Positions 22,316 to 33,808 of a stretch of 64,000 nucleotides of DNA are shown here, piece by piece (the stretch's first letter is position 1; each line of letters begins with the position of its first letter). A program made the position numbers and the translations under genes. This DNA comes from Samsonia erythrinae. Its GTDB lineage: Bacteria > Pseudomonadota > Gammaproteobacteria > Enterobacterales > Enterobacteriaceae. Below the pieces are notes generated by a model that saw only the letters and a list, made by a program, of their open reading frames with translations, was not told the origin of the DNA and made no database searches. Location of the stretch: the NCBI RefSeq assembly GCF_004342665.1, contig NZ_SMBY01000001.1:186001-250000 (forward strand). Direction: 5' to 3'.

Positions 22316-25300
22316 ATGGCCGAACTACGTTTTGTTCACCTGCGTGTTCACAGTGACTATTCCATGATCGATGGGCTGGCCAAGGTCGGGCCGCTGGTAA
22401 AAAAAGCGGCTGCGCTCGGCATGCCAGCGCTGGCGATCACCGATTTCACCAACCTGTGCGGGCTGGTGAAATTCTATGGCGGCGCGCATGGGGCAGGGAT
22501 TAAGCCTATTGTCGGCGCGGATTTCTGTGTCGAAAGCGACGAATTAGGGGATGAACTGGCGCATCTTACGGTGCTGGCCATGAATAATGTCGGTTACCAG
22601 AACCTGACGCAGCTGATCTCCCATGCTTACCAACGCGGCTACGGTCCCGCCGGGCCGACGATAGATCGCGACTGGCTGATTGAATATCAGGAAGGGCTGA
22701 TTTTATTGTCAGGCGGTCGCCATGGCGACGTCGGCAAATTTTTGCTACGGGGAAATCAGGTACAGGCTGAGCAATGTCTGGCGTTCTATCAGATGCATTT
22801 CCCCCAGCGCTACTATCTGGAACTGATCCGGACTTCCCGCCCCGACGAAGAGAGTTACCTGCACGCCGCCGTTGAATTGGCAACGAAGCACGGGGTGCCT
22901 GTCGTGGCGACCAATGAAGTCTGCTTTATTAGCTCTGACGATTTTGACGCACACGAGATCCGCGTCGCGATCCACGATGGCTATACGCTTGATGACCCGA
23001 AGCGCCCACGCAAATACAGCCCGCAGCAGTATATGCGCACCGAAGAAGAGATGTGCCAGCTCTTTGCGGATATTCCCGAGGCGTTGGCGAATAGCGTAGA
23101 AATCGCCAAGCGTTGTAACGTCACGATTCGTCTGGGGGAATATTTTCTGCCGCAGTTCCCGACAGGCGATATGACCACCGAAGATTTTTTGATCAAGTGT
23201 GCAAAAGAAGGGTTGGAAGAACGCCTTGAGTTCCTGTTTCCGGACCCGGAAGTGCGCGCTGCGCGTCGGCCAGAATACGATGAGCGTCTGGATATTGAAC
23301 TGGGCGTGATCAACCAGATGGGGTTCCCCGGCTACTTCCTGATTGTGATGGAGTTTATTCAGTGGTCGAAGGACAATGATGTGCCGGTGGGGCCGGGACG
23401 CGGTTCTGGCGCGGGATCGCTGGTGGCCTACGCGCTGAAGATCACCGATCTGGATCCATTGGAATTCGACCTGCTGTTTGAACGTTTCCTCAACCCTGAA
23501 CGTGTTTCCATGCCCGACTTCGATGTCGATTTCTGTATGGAAAAACGCGACAGGGTTATCGACCACGTTGCGGAAATGTATGGCCGTGACGCGGTGTCGC
23601 AGATTATCACGTTCGGCACGATGGCGGCGAAGGCGGTGATCCGTGACGTAGGTCGTGTGCTCGGACACCCTTATGGTTTTGTCGATCGGATCTCCAAGCT
23701 GGTGCCGCCCGATCCGGGCATGACGCTGGAAAAAGCTTTTGCCGCCGAACCGCAGCTGCCGGAAATTTATGAGGCCGATGAAGAAGTCAGGGCGCTCATC
23801 GATATGGCGCGTAAGCTCGAAGGGGTCACGCGTAACGCCGGTAAACACGCCGGGGGGGTGGTGATATCCCCCACCAAGATCACGGATTTCGCCCCGCTGT
23901 ATTGCGATGCGGAAGGGAATCACCCGGTTACCCAGTTTGATAAAAACGATGTGGAGTATGCCGGACTGGTGAAGTTTGACTTCCTCGGTCTGCGCACGTT
24001 AACCATCATCGATTGGGCGCTGGGGATGATTAACGCACGCCGAGCGAAGCAAGGGCTGGAGCCGATTGATATCGCGGCGATCCCGCTCGACGATAAAAAA
24101 AGCTTCGACATGCTGCAACGTTCGGAAACCACCGCGGTATTCCAGCTTGAATCGCGCGGAATGAAGGATCTCATTAAGCGCCTGAAGCCCGACTGTTTTG
24201 AAGATATGATCGCGCTGGTGGCGCTATTCCGCCCCGGTCCGTTACAGTCAGGCATGGTGGATAACTTCATCGACCGTAAACATGGTCGCGAAGAGATTTC
24301 CTATCCTGATATCGAGTGGCAGCACGAGTCACTCAAGCCGGTGCTGGAACCGACCTACGGCATCATCCTGTATCAGGAACAGGTCATGCAGATTGCTCAA
24401 GTGCTGTCTGGTTATACGCTCGGCGGGGCGGATATGCTGCGTCGCGCCATGGGTAAGAAAAAGCCTGAGGAGATGGCTAAGCAGCGTTCCGTCTTCAAAG
24501 AAGGGGCGGAGAGGATGGGCGTCGACGGTGAACTGTCGATGAAAATCTTCGACCTGGTGGAAAAATTCGCCGGCTATGGTTTTAATAAATCCCACTCGGC
24601 GGCCTATGCGCTGGTGTCTTACCAGACGCTGTGGCTGAAAGCACACTATCCGGCTGAATTTATGGCGGCGGTCATGACGGCCGACATGGACAATACCGAT
24701 AAAGTGGTGGGGCTGGTTGATGAGTGCTGGCGGATGGGGTTAAAAATCCTGCCGCCGGATATCAACAGCGGGCTGTACCATTTCCACGTTAATGACGACG
24801 GTGAGATTGTTTACGGCATCGGTGCGATCAAAGGCGTGGGTGAAGGGCCGATTGAAGCGATCATTGAAGCGCGTAATCAGGGCGGGTATTTTAGGGAGCT
24901 GTTCGACCTCTGTGCCCGTACCGACATCAAAAAGCTGAACCGCCGCGTGCTGGAAAAGCTGATTATGTCCGGCGCGTTCGATCGGTTAGGGCCACACCGC
25001 GCCGCGCTAATGAATTCGCTGGGCGATGCGCTGAAAGCCGCCGATCAGCATGCTAAAGCCGAAGCCACCGGCCAGGTGGATATGTTCGGCGTGTTGGCTG
25101 AGGCGCCCGAACAGGTTGAACAATCCTACAGTACGGTGCCGCCGTGGCCGGAACAGGTGGTGCTGGATGGTGAACGGGAGACGCTGGGCCTATACCTGAC
25201 CGGACACCCGATTACGCAATATCTGAAGGAAATCGAACGTTATGCCGGCGGCGTGCGTTTGAAAGACATGCACCCGACGGAACGGGGCAAAATGACGACG

Positions 25301-25798
25301 GCGGTTGGGCTGGTGTTGGCGGCCCGCGTGATGGTTACCAAACGGGGCAACCGTATTGGTGTCTGTACGCTGGACGATCGCTCTGGTCGTCTCGAAATAA
25401 TGCTGTTTACCGATGCATTGGAAAAATATCAGCATTTGCTGGAGAAAGACCGTATCCTTATCGCCAGTGGACAGGTCAGCTTTGATGACTTCAGCGGCGG
25501 GCTTAAAATGACCGTCCGGGAGCTAATGGATATCAGCGAAGCGCGGGAAAAATACGCGCGCGGGCTTGCTATCTCGCTGACTGACAGGCAAATTGATGAC
25601 CAGCTATTAAACCGTCTCCGCCAATCGTTGGAACCCCACCGATCGGGGACGATCCCAGTGCATCTCTATTACCAGCGTGAAGATGCGCGCGCTCGATTAC
25701 GTTTCGGCGCTGCATGGCGTATAACGCCAGCCGATGCGCTACTTAACGAGCTACGCACATTAGTAGGGAATGAGCAGGTGGAACTGGAATTTGACTAA
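22316..25798 (+). CDS. dnaE: DNA polymerase III alpha subunit
   Basis: DnaE is the replicative polymerase of the holoenzyme. The 1160 residues equal E. coli DnaE. In order: the PHP domain (starting [20 protein letters not shown]), the palm with the catalytic aspartates in [10 protein letters not shown] (near 401-403), the fingers, the beta-clamp-binding region, and the OB-fold and tau-binding C terminus. The ATG at 22316 follows GGAG. It is followed 12 bp later by accA, so replication and fatty-acid synthesis genes share a transcript here. Confidence 0.98.
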   Translation: MAELRFVHLRVHSDYSMIDGLAKVGPLVKKAAALGMPALAITDFTNLCGLVKFYGGAHGAGIKPIVGADFCVESDELGDELAHLTVLAMNNVGYQNLTQLISHAYQRGYGPAGPTIDRDWLIEYQEGLILLSGGRHGDVGKFLLRGNQVQAEQCLAFYQMHFPQRYYLELIRTSRPDEESYLHAAVELATKHGVPVVATNEVCFISSDDFDAHEIRVAIHDGYTLDDPKRPRKYSPQQYMRTEEEMCQLFADIPEALANSVEIAKRCNVTIRLGEYFLPQFPTGDMTTEDFLIKCAKEGLEERLEFLFPDPEVRAARRPEYDERLDIELGVINQMGFPGYFLIVMEFIQWSKDNDVPVGPGRGSGAGSLVAYALKITDLDPLEFDLLFERFLNPERVSMPDFDVDFCMEKRDRVIDHVAEMYGRDAVSQIITFGTMAAKAVIRDVGRVLGHPYGFVDRISKLVPPDPGMTLEKAFAAEPQLPEIYEADEEVRALIDMARKLEGVTRNAGKHAGGVVISPTKITDFAPLYCDAEGNHPVTQFDKNDVEYAGLVKFDFLGLRTLTIIDWALGMINARRAKQGLEPIDIAAIPLDDKKSFDMLQRSETTAVFQLESRGMKDLIKRLKPDCFEDMIALVALFRPGPLQSGMVDNFIDRKHGREEISYPDIEWQHESLKPVLEPTYGIILYQEQVMQIAQVLSGYTLGGADMLRRAMGKKKPEEMAKQRSVFKEGAERMGVDGELSMKIFDLVEKFAGYGFNKSHSAAYALVSYQTLWLKAHYPAEFMAAVMTADMDNTDKVVGLVDECWRMGLKILPPDINSGLYHFHVNDDGEIVYGIGAIKGVGEGPIEAIIEARNQGGYFRELFDLCARTDIKKLNRRVLEKLIMSGAFDRLGPHRAALMNSLGDALKAADQHAKAEATGQVDMFGVLAEAPEQVEQSYSTVPPWPEQVVLDGERETLGLYLTGHPITQYLKEIERYAGGVRLKDMHPTERGKMTTAVGLVLAARVMVTKRGNRIGVCTLDDRSGRLEIMLFTDALEKYQHLLEKDRILIASGQVSFDDFSGGLKMTVRELMDISEAREKYARGLAISLTDRQIDDQLLNRLRQSLEPHRSGTIPVHLYYQREDARARLRFGAAWRITPADALLNELRTLVGNEQVELEFD

Positions 25799-25810
25799 TA
25801 TGGGAATACT

Positions 25811-26770
25811 ATGAGTCTGAATTTTCTTGATTTTGAGCAGCCGATTGCAGAGTTGGAAGCGAAAATTGACTCGCTGACCGCAGTCAGCCGTCAAGACGAA
25901 AAATTGGATATTAATCTGGACGAAGAAGTTCAGCGCCTGCGTGAGAAGAGCGTTGAACTGACGCGCAAAATCTTCTCTGATTTGGGGGCCTGGCAGGTCG
26001 CTCAGTTGGCGCGTCATCCGCAACGTCCGTATACGCTTGATTATATTAAGCATATTTTTACCGATTTCGATGAGCTGGCGGGCGATCGCGCCTATGCCGA
26101 TGATAAAGCCATTGTTGGCGGGATCGCCCGTCTGGATGGGCGCCCGGTGATGATCATTGGTCACCAGAAAGGGCGTGAAACCAAAGAAAAGATTCGTCGC
26201 AATTTCGGTATGCCTGCGCCGGAAGGGTATCGTAAAGCGCTGCGCTTAATGGAGATGGCTGAACGCTTCAGGATGCCGATCATCACCTTTATCGATACGC
26301 CGGGGGCTTATCCGGGGGTGGGCGCGGAAGAACGCGGCCAGTCTGAAGCGATTGCGCGCAACCTGCGTGAAATGTCGACGCTGCGTGTTCCTATCATTTG
26401 CACCGTTATCGGTGAAGGTGGCTCTGGCGGGGCGTTGGCTATCGGCGTGGGCGATAAAGTCAACATGCTGCAATACAGCACCTACTCGGTGATTTCGCCG
26501 GAAGGTTGCGCGTCGATTCTGTGGAAAAGTGCGGATAAAGCGCCGCTGGCTGCGGAGGCCATGGGCATCACTGCGCCGCGTCTGAAAGAGCTGAAGCTGA
26601 TTGACTCCGTGATCCCTGAACCGCTGGGCTCCGCTCACCGCAACGTACCGGCCATGGCGGCATCCCTGAAAACGCAACTGCTGACCGATTTGCTCGATCT
26701 TGACGGTCTGAGTGAAGAAGAGTTGTTGAATCGTCGCTATCAGCGTTTGATGAATTACGGCTACTGCTGA
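25811..26770 (+). CDS. accA: Acetyl-CoA carboxylase carboxyltransferase subunit alpha
   Basis: AccA pairs with AccD to transfer the carboxyl group from carboxybiotin to acetyl-CoA, the first step of fatty-acid synthesis. The 319 residues equal E. coli. The N-terminal helical segment is followed by the crotonase-type core with [20 protein letters not shown] and [16 protein letters not shown]. It is the last gene of the long cluster, with a terminator at 26839-26870. E. coli has ldcC next; here yaeR follows directly. Confidence 0.98.
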   Translation: MSLNFLDFEQPIAELEAKIDSLTAVSRQDEKLDINLDEEVQRLREKSVELTRKIFSDLGAWQVAQLARHPQRPYTLDYIKHIFTDFDELAGDRAYADDKAIVGGIARLDGRPVMIIGHQKGRETKEKIRRNFGMPAPEGYRKALRLMEMAERFRMPIITFIDTPGAYPGVGAEERGQSEAIARNLREMSTLRVPIICTVIGEGGSGGALAIGVGDKVNMLQYSTYSVISPEGCASILWKSADKAPLAAEAMGITAPRLKELKLIDSVIPEPLGSAHRNVPAMAASLKTQLLTDLLDLDGLSEEELLNRRYQRLMNYGYC

Positions 26771-26838
26771 TCGCATGATGACGGGATAGCGTTATTCGCC
26801 ATGACATTATCCGACGCCGTATCCAGGTGTTAATCTGA

Positions 26839-26870
26839 AAGTCCGTTGTCATTCCTGGCAGCGGACTTTT
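26839..26870 (+). terminator. Intrinsic terminator of accA
   Basis: AAGTCCG and CGGACTT form a 7-bp stem with a 16-base loop and end in TTTTT, 68 bp after the accA stop. Confidence 0.7.
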
Positions 26871-26889
26871 TGCCATGAGGGTCTGAGCC

Positions 26890-27279
26890 ATGCTGGCATT
26901 GCTTGACGTACATCACATCGCGGTGATTGCCTCTGACTATGAGCGCAGCAAGGCATTTTATTGTGATGTGCTGGGATTCACGTTGAATAATGAGGTCTAC
27001 CGCGCCGCCCGACAGTCATGGAAAGGCGATCTCTCACTGAATGGGCGTTACACCATTGAGCTTTTTTCGTTCCCTCATCCCCCCGCGCGAATCAGCCGGC
27101 CTGAAGCCTGTGGCCTGCGCCATCTGGCTTTTGCCGTGCGTGATGTTGAGGCGTCCATCGCCGAACTGGCGCGCGCCGGCGTGGTCTGCGAGCCTGTCAG
27201 AATCGATCCTGAAACGCAGCAGCGCTTCACCTTTTTTGCCGATCCTGACGGTTTGCCGTTAGAACTGTATGAGATCTGA
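26890..27279 (+). CDS. yaeR: VOC family (glyoxalase-like) protein YaeR
   Basis: This 129-residue protein is a single vicinal-oxygen-chelate domain pair, opening VHHIAVIASDYERSKAFYCD and closing FADPDGLPLELYEI, both standard VOC metal-site segments (His near 9, Glu near 126). The family includes glyoxalase I and dioxygenases; the substrate of YaeR is not established. It lies between accA and tilS, overlapping the tilS frame by 11 bp, as in E. coli where yaeR also precedes tilS. Confidence 0.9.
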   Translation: MLALLDVHHIAVIASDYERSKAFYCDVLGFTLNNEVYRAARQSWKGDLSLNGRYTIELFSFPHPPARISRPEACGLRHLAFAVRDVEASIAELARAGVVCEPVRIDPETQQRFTFFADPDGLPLELYEI

Positions 27280-28606
27280 TGCCGTGAGCCATATCGAACC
27301 CGGTGATGTACTACTCCAAACGCTCATGGCGCAAATCGCCGGATGCGGCAAGATCCTGCTGGCATACAGCGGCGGTCTGGATTCCAGCGTCCTGCTGCAT
27401 TTGCTGGTGGCGGCACGCCAGCATTCGGGGATAATTGTTCGCGCCGCTTATGTGCACCACGGGTTGAATCCGCTGGCAGACAGTTGGGCTGAACATTGCC
27501 GCCGGCAGTGCGAACATTGGCAGGTGCCGTTTACCTCGTTACCGGTGACGGTCGCGGCGCAAAACGGCGGCATTGAAGCCGCCGCCAGAGCCGCGCGTTA
27601 TCAGGCGCTGCAAGCGCATTTGCAGAAGGGGGAGACGCTGTTGACGGCGCAGCATCTTGACGACCAGAGCGAAACTTTTTTACTGGCGCTCAAACGCGGC
27701 AGCGGGCCGGCCGGATTATCAGCGATGGCGGCAAGTACCTCTCTTGGCGCCCACCGCCTCATGCGACCGCTGTTAGACGTTGCTCGTCATCAATTAGAGG
27801 CGTATGCGCAACGGCATCAGCTACGTTGGATTGAAGATGACAGCAATCAGGATGAGCGTTTCGACCGCAATTTCCTCCGCCGCCAGATCTTACCGCGGTT
27901 GACACAGCGCTGGCCGCATTTCTCCTCTGCGGTGGCACGTAGCGCCCAGCTTTGCGCCGAGCAGGAACAGCTATTGGATGAACTGCTCGACGCGTCTTTA
28001 CAGGCGCTATGCCAGCCGGATGGCGCACTGAGCATTGATGGCTTGCTGCCGCTCAGTCCGGTGCGTCGTTTTGCGCTGCTGCGGCGCTGGCTGGCTCAGC
28101 AAGGGGCGATGATGCCTGCGCGCGAGCAGCTTCAGCGCCTATGGGATGAGGTCGCGATGAGCCGTCAGGATGCGGAGCCGGTGTTGCAATTGAACCAGAT
28201 GCAGATTCGCCGCTTTCGCCAATGTCTCTATCTGCTGCCGCCGATGCCGTCGCTAAAAACGCGTATCCTGCCGTGGAAGCCCATGTCGCGCCCGCTGTCG
28301 TTACCCGATAATTTGGGGACGCTGGCGCTGGACGAGGGTGGTATGGCAATGCGTGCGCCGGAGAAAGGGGAAACGGTGAGCATTCGCTTTTCGACCAGCG
28401 GGATTGTGCATATCGTCGGAAGGGACCGCGGACGGCAGATCAAGAAACTCTGGCAGGAGCTGGGCGTTCCTCCCTGGTGGCGCGACCGCACGCCGCTCGT
28501 GTTCTATAATGAACGGTTGATTGCCGCCGTGGGACGGTTCGTTACGCGGGAAGGGCAGGTTCAGGAACATCAGCCCGTGCGGCGTGTTCTCTGGCGAAAG
28601 GGCTGA
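27269..28606 (+). CDS. tilS: tRNA(Ile)-lysidine synthase
   Basis: TilS uses ATP and lysine to convert C34 of the CAU-anticodon tRNA-Ile to lysidine, changing both charging and codon reading. The PP-loop motif YSGGLDSS is at residues 33-40, with VHHGLNPLADSW and AQHLDDQSETF following. The central substrate-binding domain and the C-terminal TilS domain (ending HIVGRDRGRQIKKLWQELGV and onward) are present; 445 residues compares with 432 in E. coli. The exact start is uncertain: the ATG at 27269 overlaps yaeR, and a GTG at 27284 is an alternative. Confidence 0.95.
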   Translation: MRSDAVSHIEPGDVLLQTLMAQIAGCGKILLAYSGGLDSSVLLHLLVAARQHSGIIVRAAYVHHGLNPLADSWAEHCRRQCEHWQVPFTSLPVTVAAQNGGIEAAARAARYQALQAHLQKGETLLTAQHLDDQSETFLLALKRGSGPAGLSAMAASTSLGAHRLMRPLLDVARHQLEAYAQRHQLRWIEDDSNQDERFDRNFLRRQILPRLTQRWPHFSSAVARSAQLCAEQEQLLDELLDASLQALCQPDGALSIDGLLPLSPVRRFALLRRWLAQQGAMMPAREQLQRLWDEVAMSRQDAEPVLQLNQMQIRRFRQCLYLLPPMPSLKTRILPWKPMSRPLSLPDNLGTLALDEGGMAMRAPEKGETVSIRFSTSGIVHIVGRDRGRQIKKLWQELGVPPWWRDRTPLVFYNERLIAAVGRFVTREGQVQEHQPVRRVLWRKG

Positions 28607-28611
28607 CATGA

Positions 28612-28639
28612 AAAACGGACAACTCGCGTTGTCCGTTTT
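28612..28639. terminator. Bidirectional terminator between tilS and rof
   Basis: AAAACGGACAA and TTGTCCGTTTT form a perfect 11-bp stem with a 6-base loop, flanked by A and T runs. It serves the convergent genes tilS and rof. Confidence 0.8.
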
Positions 28640-28681
28640 GGTAAGCGTCATTTAGCGTGTGTCGCTAAAGAAAAACAGGGA

Positions 28682-28942
28682 TCAGGATTCACTGACGACG
28701 ACTTTCCCGATATCAGGATGGCTGAAACTGACGATGTGATCGAGACGTAATTCACGTGCGGCACCCGATTCTTCAATAATCAGATACTCAACGTGTTTGC
28801 GAGAGACCATGTCGCTGGCCTTGCCGGTGACGACTTCACCGTTGCGTAGTTCCAGGGTCAGCGTCAGATTCTGCTGACAAGTGGCTTCCAGGCTGTCGTA
28901 ATCATCACAGTTGATGGGTTGATATTCGTTACTCATTGACAT
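28682..28942 (-). CDS. rof: Rho-binding antiterminator Rof (YaeO)
   Basis: Rof is a small acidic protein that binds Rho and blocks its RNA loading, so reducing Rho-dependent termination. The 86 residues contain [18 protein letters not shown] and a C-terminal [15 protein letters not shown], both conserved with E. coli Rof. The ATG at 28942 is chosen because GGTGAG lies 6 bp upstream; an upstream GTG at 28948 and a downstream ATG at 28936 are also in frame. It overlaps the 3' end of yaeP by 14 bp, so the pair is co-translated. Confidence 0.93.
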   Translation of the reverse strand: MSMSNEYQPINCDDYDSLEATCQQNLTLTLELRNGEVVTGKASDMVSRKHVEYLIIEESGAARELRLDHIVSFSHPDIGKVVVSES

Positions 28943-29129
28943 AATCACTCACCAATAAGTTAGCGGCGGCAAAGGCCGCCTGTTCCCTAACGGAGGAGGG
29001 CAGCGCATCGTCTGCGGCAATGCCATCCAGGGTTTTTAAAACACAGCCCAGCGAATCGGGTATATAGCCCAGATCGCCACTGGCGATCTCTGCGTATAAG
29101 CGACGTACTAATTCACAGTATTTTTGCAC
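28929..29129 (-). CDS. yaeP: YaeP family protein
   Basis: This 66-residue protein starts at a GTG (29129) preceded by GGGAGGATATA, and reads [20 protein letters not shown] after the initiator, ending [12 protein letters not shown]; this matches E. coli YaeP in length and sequence. A longer frame back to 29228 is not conserved. The function is unknown. It is the upstream partner of rof and overlaps it. Confidence 0.9.
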   Translation of the reverse strand: MQKYCELVRRLYAEIASGDLGYIPDSLGCVLKTLDGIAADDALPSSVREQAAFAAANLLVSDYVNE

Positions 29130-29370
29130 TATATCCTCCCTTGAAAGCTTAGCCCGGTAGACATTCATGCATTCTCGCCTGTGGTGGCGCGCAACGGTTG
29201 TAAGCCTACGAAGATAAACGCTATTCATCCAACCGACTATAGCATAGGCACCGGCAGGATATTAGTAACCTATAGAAGCCTAATCTCTCCGTTACGCGGC
29301 AGATATCACCTTTACTGTGAGGATGGCGGCAACTCAAGTAGACTGGGACGGAACAACGACGAGGTTACAG

Positions 29371-29925
29371 ATGGCATTAAAAGCAACGGTTTACAAAGCA
29401 ACAATCAATATTGCCGATATGGATCGGCATTTTTTTCACGACGCGAGCCTGACAATAGCGCAGCACCCGTCTGAAACTGAACAGCGCATGATGCTGAGGC
29501 TTTTGGCGTGGATTTGCCATGCGGACGAGAACCTGCGGTTCACTAAAGGGCTTAGTGCGGATGACGAACCGGAAATTTGGTTACACAACGATACGATGGA
29601 GTTGGCGTTGTGGATCGAGCTCGGTCTGCCGGATGAGAAACGGCTGAAGAAAGCCTGTAGTCAGTCGCGTTCCGTCGTGTTGTATGCCTACAGCGAGCGG
29701 GCGGCGCAGGTCTGGTGGAAGGGGATATCCGGCAAACTCGCCGGCTACAAAAATCTGGCTATCCGTTTTCTGGATGATGGCCAGCTTGCCCTGCTTGCCA
29801 CGCTGATTCAACGCACGATGATATTGCAGGCTACGATACAGGACGGTACGATCTGGCTGTCTGACGACAAGAATAGTCTGGAAATCACATTTTCTGAGTG
29901 GAAAATAGCGCAGAGTCAGGGATGA
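29371..29925 (+). CDS. yaeQ: YaeQ family protein
   Basis: The ATG at 29371 gives 184 residues beginning [20 protein letters not shown], which is the YaeQ family (181 residues in E. coli). The family has a compact fold with a restriction-endonuclease-like core; in E. coli it was linked to RfaH-type transcription effects, but its biochemistry is not settled. The frame back to 29317 is not conserved. It is divergent from yaeP-rof. In E. coli yaeQ is followed by arfB, which is missing here. Confidence 0.92.
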   Translation: MALKATVYKATINIADMDRHFFHDASLTIAQHPSETEQRMMLRLLAWICHADENLRFTKGLSADDEPEIWLHNDTMELALWIELGLPDEKRLKKACSQSRSVVLYAYSERAAQVWWKGISGKLAGYKNLAIRFLDDGQLALLATLIQRTMILQATIQDGTIWLSDDKNSLEITFSEWKIAQSQG

Positions 29926-29993
29926 TAACAGACGGAAGTTTTTCCAAATAGCGAGTAATAACGATAACAACAGGGCGGAGACGGCAGGAAATA

Positions 29994-30692
29994 ATGATGA
30001 AGAATCGGGTTATCAGTATGCTGTTGATGGTGGGAATGTCAGTGCTGATCGGGTGCCATGCTCGTTCGCAGGTTCAGGAGGAACCGCTGGAACCCATGGC
30101 GCAAAGTTATCGCGGCGTCTTACCCTGTGCCGATTGCGACGGAATTGATACCTCGTTGTTTCTGGAAAAAGACGGCACTTTTATCCTGCGTGAACAATAT
30201 CAGTCGATACCGCAAGGCCCTGATACGTTCGCATCTTACGGGCAATGGCGTCGTACCGCGGATAAGCTGGTATTAACCGATAGTAAAGGGGAAAAACGCT
30301 ATTTCCGCCCCGTTGGTCATTCTCTGGAAATGCTGGATCGACAGGGGCTACCCATCAATGCCTCGTTTCCTCATCAGTTGACGGAGACAGAACAGCCGTT
30401 GCCCAATACGCTGATGGCGATGAAGGGAATGTACCGTTATATGGCGGACGTCGCGACCTTCTCCGACTGTGCGACGGGGAAAACCTTCGTGATGGAGGAT
30501 AGCGCTGAGCTGGAAAGGCAATATTTTCGGGTAAGAAATACGGCGGGTGAGCCAGTACTCCTTGTTCTAACGGCTCATTTCGCCATTATTCCGTCGATGG
30601 AGGAAGGGCAAATGGTCAAGGCCATCATCCCCGGCAACAGTGATAAAGCGCGTATGAGCGCACGCGAAAACTGTGATACGCAGATAGACTGA
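29994..30692 (+). CDS. nlpE: Outer-membrane lipoprotein NlpE (copper/surface-stress sensor)
   Basis: NlpE (CutF) is an outer-membrane lipoprotein that activates the Cpx response on surface contact or redox and copper stress. The lipobox LIGC puts the lipidated Cys at 21, and a CxxC (Cys45 and Cys48 in LPCADCDG) follows, as in E. coli. C-terminal cysteines in FSDCATGKTF and ENCDTQ match the second disulfide. The 232 residues compare with 236 in E. coli. Start may be the first or second of two adjacent ATGs. A terminator follows. Confidence 0.93.
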   Translation: MMKNRVISMLLMVGMSVLIGCHARSQVQEEPLEPMAQSYRGVLPCADCDGIDTSLFLEKDGTFILREQYQSIPQGPDTFASYGQWRRTADKLVLTDSKGEKRYFRPVGHSLEMLDRQGLPINASFPHQLTETEQPLPNTLMAMKGMYRYMADVATFSDCATGKTFVMEDSAELERQYFRVRNTAGEPVLLVLTAHFAIIPSMEEGQMVKAIIPGNSDKARMSARENCDTQID

Positions 30693-30706
30693 CGTGGCGC
30701 TGACAA

Positions 30707-30737
30707 TGAAAAGGCACTATTCCAGTGCCTTTTTGCT
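30707..30737. terminator. Bidirectional terminator between nlpE and mutS
   Basis: AAGGCACT and AGTGCCTT pair around a 5-base loop (ATTCC), with an A run before and TTTTTGCTTTTT after. It serves convergent nlpE and mutS. Confidence 0.75.
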
Positions 30738-30749
30738 TTTTACGGTGTA

Positions 30750-33314
30750 TCAGAGCATTTTCTTTAGCTGATACAGCCAGTCCAGAGCCTGACGTGGCGT
30801 AAGCGTATCAGGATCGAGAGCTTCCAGCGCCTCCATCGCCGGCGATGGCTCATCATCGCTCAATAACGCCAACTGCGCGCCATCGATATGGCTGGATGAG
30901 GCGCTATTCGATAACGTTTCCAGCTCCTTCAGTTTCTGGCGCGCGCGCTTGATGACATCTTTGGGCACGCCCGCCAACGCCGCGACGGCAAGGCCGTAAC
31001 TCTTGCTGGCCGCGCCATCCTGTACGCTATGCATGAAGGCGATGGTATCGCCGTGTTCGCGCGCATCTAAATGAACGTTCACGACGCCTTCCATTTTTTC
31101 CGGCAGGGTGGTCAGTTCAAAATAGTGCGTTGCAAATAGCGTCATCGCTTTGATGCGGTTCGCCAGATTTTCCGCGCAGGCCCATGCCAGCGACAGCCCA
31201 TCATAAGTTGAGGTGCCGCGGCCGATTTCGTCCATCAACACCAGACTATTTTCCGTAGCGTTATGCAGGATATTGGCGGTTTCCGTCATTTCCACCATGA
31301 AGGTAGAGCGCCCTGACGCCAGATCGTCCGCCGCACCGACGCGAGTGAAAATGCGATCCACCGGACCAATGACCGCCTGGTCCGCAGGCACAAAGCAGCC
31401 AATATGTGCCATCAGCACAATGAGCGCGGCCTGACGCATATAGGTACTTTTCCCCCCCATATTCGGGCCGGTGATGATCAGCATACGGCGCTGTGGCGAC
31501 AGTGAGAGCGGGTTGGAGATAAAGGGGGCGCGAAGCACCTGCTCCACCACAGGGTGACGACCGCCGGTAATTTTGATACCGGGTTTATCACTCAGCGTCG
31601 GGCAAACGTAATTCAGCGTATCGGCGCGTTCGGCCAGATTCGTCAGGACGTCCAGCTCGGCCAATGCCGCCGCACTTTGCTGAAGCTCTGCCAGATGAGG
31701 CAGCAGCAGATCGAAAAGTTCATCATAGAGCGCTTTTTCCAGCGCCAGTGCTTTGCCTTTCGAGGTTAAGACTTTGTCTTCATACTCTTTCAATTCGGGA
31801 ATGATATAGCGTTCGGCGTTTTTCAGCGTCTGGCGGCGCACGTAATGGATTGGCACCAGATGACTTTGACCGCGGCTGACCTGAATGTAATAGCCGTGTA
31901 CGCCATTAAAGCCGACTTTCAGCGTATCAATTCCCAGTTTCTCGCGCTCGCGGATCTCCAGACGATCCAGATAATCGCTGGCTCCATCCGCTAAAGCGCG
32001 CCACTCATCCAGTTCCGCATGGTAACCCGGCGCAATAACGCCACCATCGCGCACCAGCACCGGCGGGGTTTCGACCACGGCGCGTTCCAGTAAGTCACGG
32101 AGTTCATCAAATTGGCCGATGAGGCTGACCAAACGCCGAATCGAGGCGGTTTCCAGCGGCTCAAGCTGTTCGCGGATGACGGGAAGCTGCTGGAATGCAT
32201 GCCGCATACGGGCCAGATCGCGTGGACGCGCGGTACGTAAAGCGAGACGTGCCAGAATTCGTTCTAAATCGCCGACCTGTTGCAGAGAGGGCTGGAGCGC
32301 TGGAACTATGTCTTGCAAAGCGCTGATGGCCTGTTGACGCTGTTTTAACGTGTCCCTATCGCGGCTGGGCATATGGATCCACCGCTTCAGCATGCGGCTG
32401 CCCATTGCCGTCACGGTACAATCCAGCACGGCAGCGAGCGTATTTTCCACACCGCCGGAGAGATTCTGCGTCAGTTCAAGGTTACGACGCGTTGCCGCAT
32501 CCATGATGATGCCGTCCTGCTGGCGCTCCATCGTGATCCCGCGGATATGCGGCAGCGAGGTGCGCTGTGTATCTTTGGCGTATTGCAACAGGCAGCCCGC
32601 AGCGCGCAGCGCGAGCTTCGCCTGTTCTACGCCGAAACCGGTCAGGTCGCGGGTGCCAAATTGCAGGTTGAGCTGTTGTCGTGCGGTATCGAGTTCAAAT
32701 TCCCACAGCGGACGGCGGCGAAGCCCATGACGATTGTCGATTAAATCCATAGACTCAAAGGATTCAGGGTAGAGTAATTCCGCTGGGTTGGTGCGCTGTA
32801 ATTCTGCCGCCATCGTTTCCCGATCGATGGGTTCACTGACCCGAAAGCGCCCGGAGCTAATGTCCAGCGTAGCGTAACCGAATCCCCGACTATCCTGCCA
32901 GAGCGCTGCCAGCAGGTTATCCTGTTTTTCCTGTAACAGAGCTTCATCGCTGATGGTTCCCGGCGTGACGATGCGGACGACTTTACGCTCGACCGGCCCC
33001 TTGCTGGTGGCGGGATCGCCGATCTGTTCGCAGATCGCAACGGATTCACCCATTTGCACCAGCCTGGCGAGGTAGTTCTCAACGGCGTGGTGGGGAACGC
33101 CCGCCATCGGTATGGGTTCTCCGGCGGAGGCGCCGCGTTTAGTCAGTGAGATATCCAGCAGTTGAGAAGCCCGTTTGGCATCGTCATAGAACAGCTCGTA
33201 AAAATCGCCCATACGGTAAAACAGCAGAATTTCCGGATGTTCGGCCTTTAACCTGAGGTACTGCTGCATCATCGGCGTGTGGGCGGTGAAGTCCTTGTCT
33301 GTGGCTTCATTCAT
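30750..33314 (-). CDS. mutS: DNA mismatch repair protein MutS
   Basis: MutS recognises mismatches and recruits MutL. The 854 residues (E. coli 853) have the mismatch-contacting GDFYELF near residues 36-42 (Phe38 and Glu40), connector, lever and clamp domains, then the ATPase with Walker [10 protein letters not shown] and the ABC segment [13 protein letters not shown], and a C-terminal tail with the helix-turn-helix and tetramer region. The start at 33314 ([14 protein letters not shown]) lies at one end of a direct repeat whose second copy is 1.5 kb upstream. The gene itself is intact. It is convergent with nlpE, unlike E. coli. Confidence 0.97.
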   Translation of the reverse strand: MNEATDKDFTAHTPMMQQYLRLKAEHPEILLFYRMGDFYELFYDDAKRASQLLDISLTKRGASAGEPIPMAGVPHHAVENYLARLVQMGESVAICEQIGDPATSKGPVERKVVRIVTPGTISDEALLQEKQDNLLAALWQDSRGFGYATLDISSGRFRVSEPIDRETMAAELQRTNPAELLYPESFESMDLIDNRHGLRRRPLWEFELDTARQQLNLQFGTRDLTGFGVEQAKLALRAAGCLLQYAKDTQRTSLPHIRGITMERQQDGIIMDAATRRNLELTQNLSGGVENTLAAVLDCTVTAMGSRMLKRWIHMPSRDRDTLKQRQQAISALQDIVPALQPSLQQVGDLERILARLALRTARPRDLARMRHAFQQLPVIREQLEPLETASIRRLVSLIGQFDELRDLLERAVVETPPVLVRDGGVIAPGYHAELDEWRALADGASDYLDRLEIREREKLGIDTLKVGFNGVHGYYIQVSRGQSHLVPIHYVRRQTLKNAERYIIPELKEYEDKVLTSKGKALALEKALYDELFDLLLPHLAELQQSAAALAELDVLTNLAERADTLNYVCPTLSDKPGIKITGGRHPVVEQVLRAPFISNPLSLSPQRRMLIITGPNMGGKSTYMRQAALIVLMAHIGCFVPADQAVIGPVDRIFTRVGAADDLASGRSTFMVEMTETANILHNATENSLVLMDEIGRGTSTYDGLSLAWACAENLANRIKAMTLFATHYFELTTLPEKMEGVVNVHLDAREHGDTIAFMHSVQDGAASKSYGLAVAALAGVPKDVIKRARQKLKELETLSNSASSSHIDGAQLALLSDDEPSPAMEALEALDPDTLTPRQALDWLYQLKKML

Positions 33315-33395
33315 ATTGATTTTACTCGGTTTTTACTCAGTCTGCTTGCTCAGATGGCTGTCCGTAAAATAGTCAGAAACCCACCTGAATCCATA
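33261..33395. repeat. Direct repeat copy 1: mutS start and upstream region
   Basis: This segment covers the first codons and the promoter-proximal region of intact mutS. Hand alignment of 33294-33395 with 34834-34935 gives 87 of 102 identical bases without gaps, and similarity extends back to 33261 with one gap. The shared part includes a doubled GAGTAAAA motif just upstream of the ATG on the minus strand. Confidence 0.85.
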
Positions 33396-33509
33396 ATTCA
33401 TACTCGGGATAAGATGCGAGAGACATCTTGTCCGGTTGATACCCATCAGGGATGAACTAATGAAAATGACACTCAATTAACCCATTATAACCAATACGTT
33501 ATCTTCGGT

Positions 33510-33806
33510 GTGGCGTCGTTTTTTGGCACTGAAGCGTGCAGCATCAATGTTCCCGGTTCAGAGCGAAGACGTTATCTTATCACCGATAACCATCGTGATT
33601 CACCCGTCGGCTTTGGCGTAAAAATCCGTGCCACGGAAAAAACCTATATCATTCAGCGCCGTGTGGGTTCTGGATAACGAACGGCAACCGTCGGTAAAAC
33701 ACTACAGGACGTTACCAAAGCCATAATTGGAAAGGTATCTGATTTTGCCAATATCGATCAGGCACGCGAAACGGCTCGCAACTTTGCCCGGACGATGAAG
33801 CATTGG
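33510..33806 (+). pseudogene. Decayed tyrosine integrase N-terminal fragment
   Basis: In one frame the segment reads GFGVKIRATEKTYIIQRRVG then a TAA at 33675-33677, then GKVSDFANIDQARETARNFA. This resembles the DUF4102 arm-binding domain at the N terminus of P4-like phage integrases (lambda-type tyrosine recombinases found on genomic islands). The catalytic domain is entirely absent. It starts about 115 bp from the first mutS repeat and reads away from mutS, as an integrase next to an attachment site would. Identification is by recognised pattern, not a search. Confidence 0.6.
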
Positions 33807-33808
33807 CA

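Noticed and set aside
22745-23923. A 392-codon open frame on the minus strand inside dnaE
   Set aside because: It lies entirely within the conserved DnaE polymerase frame and its translation has arginine- and histidine-rich composition typical of an antisense shadow.
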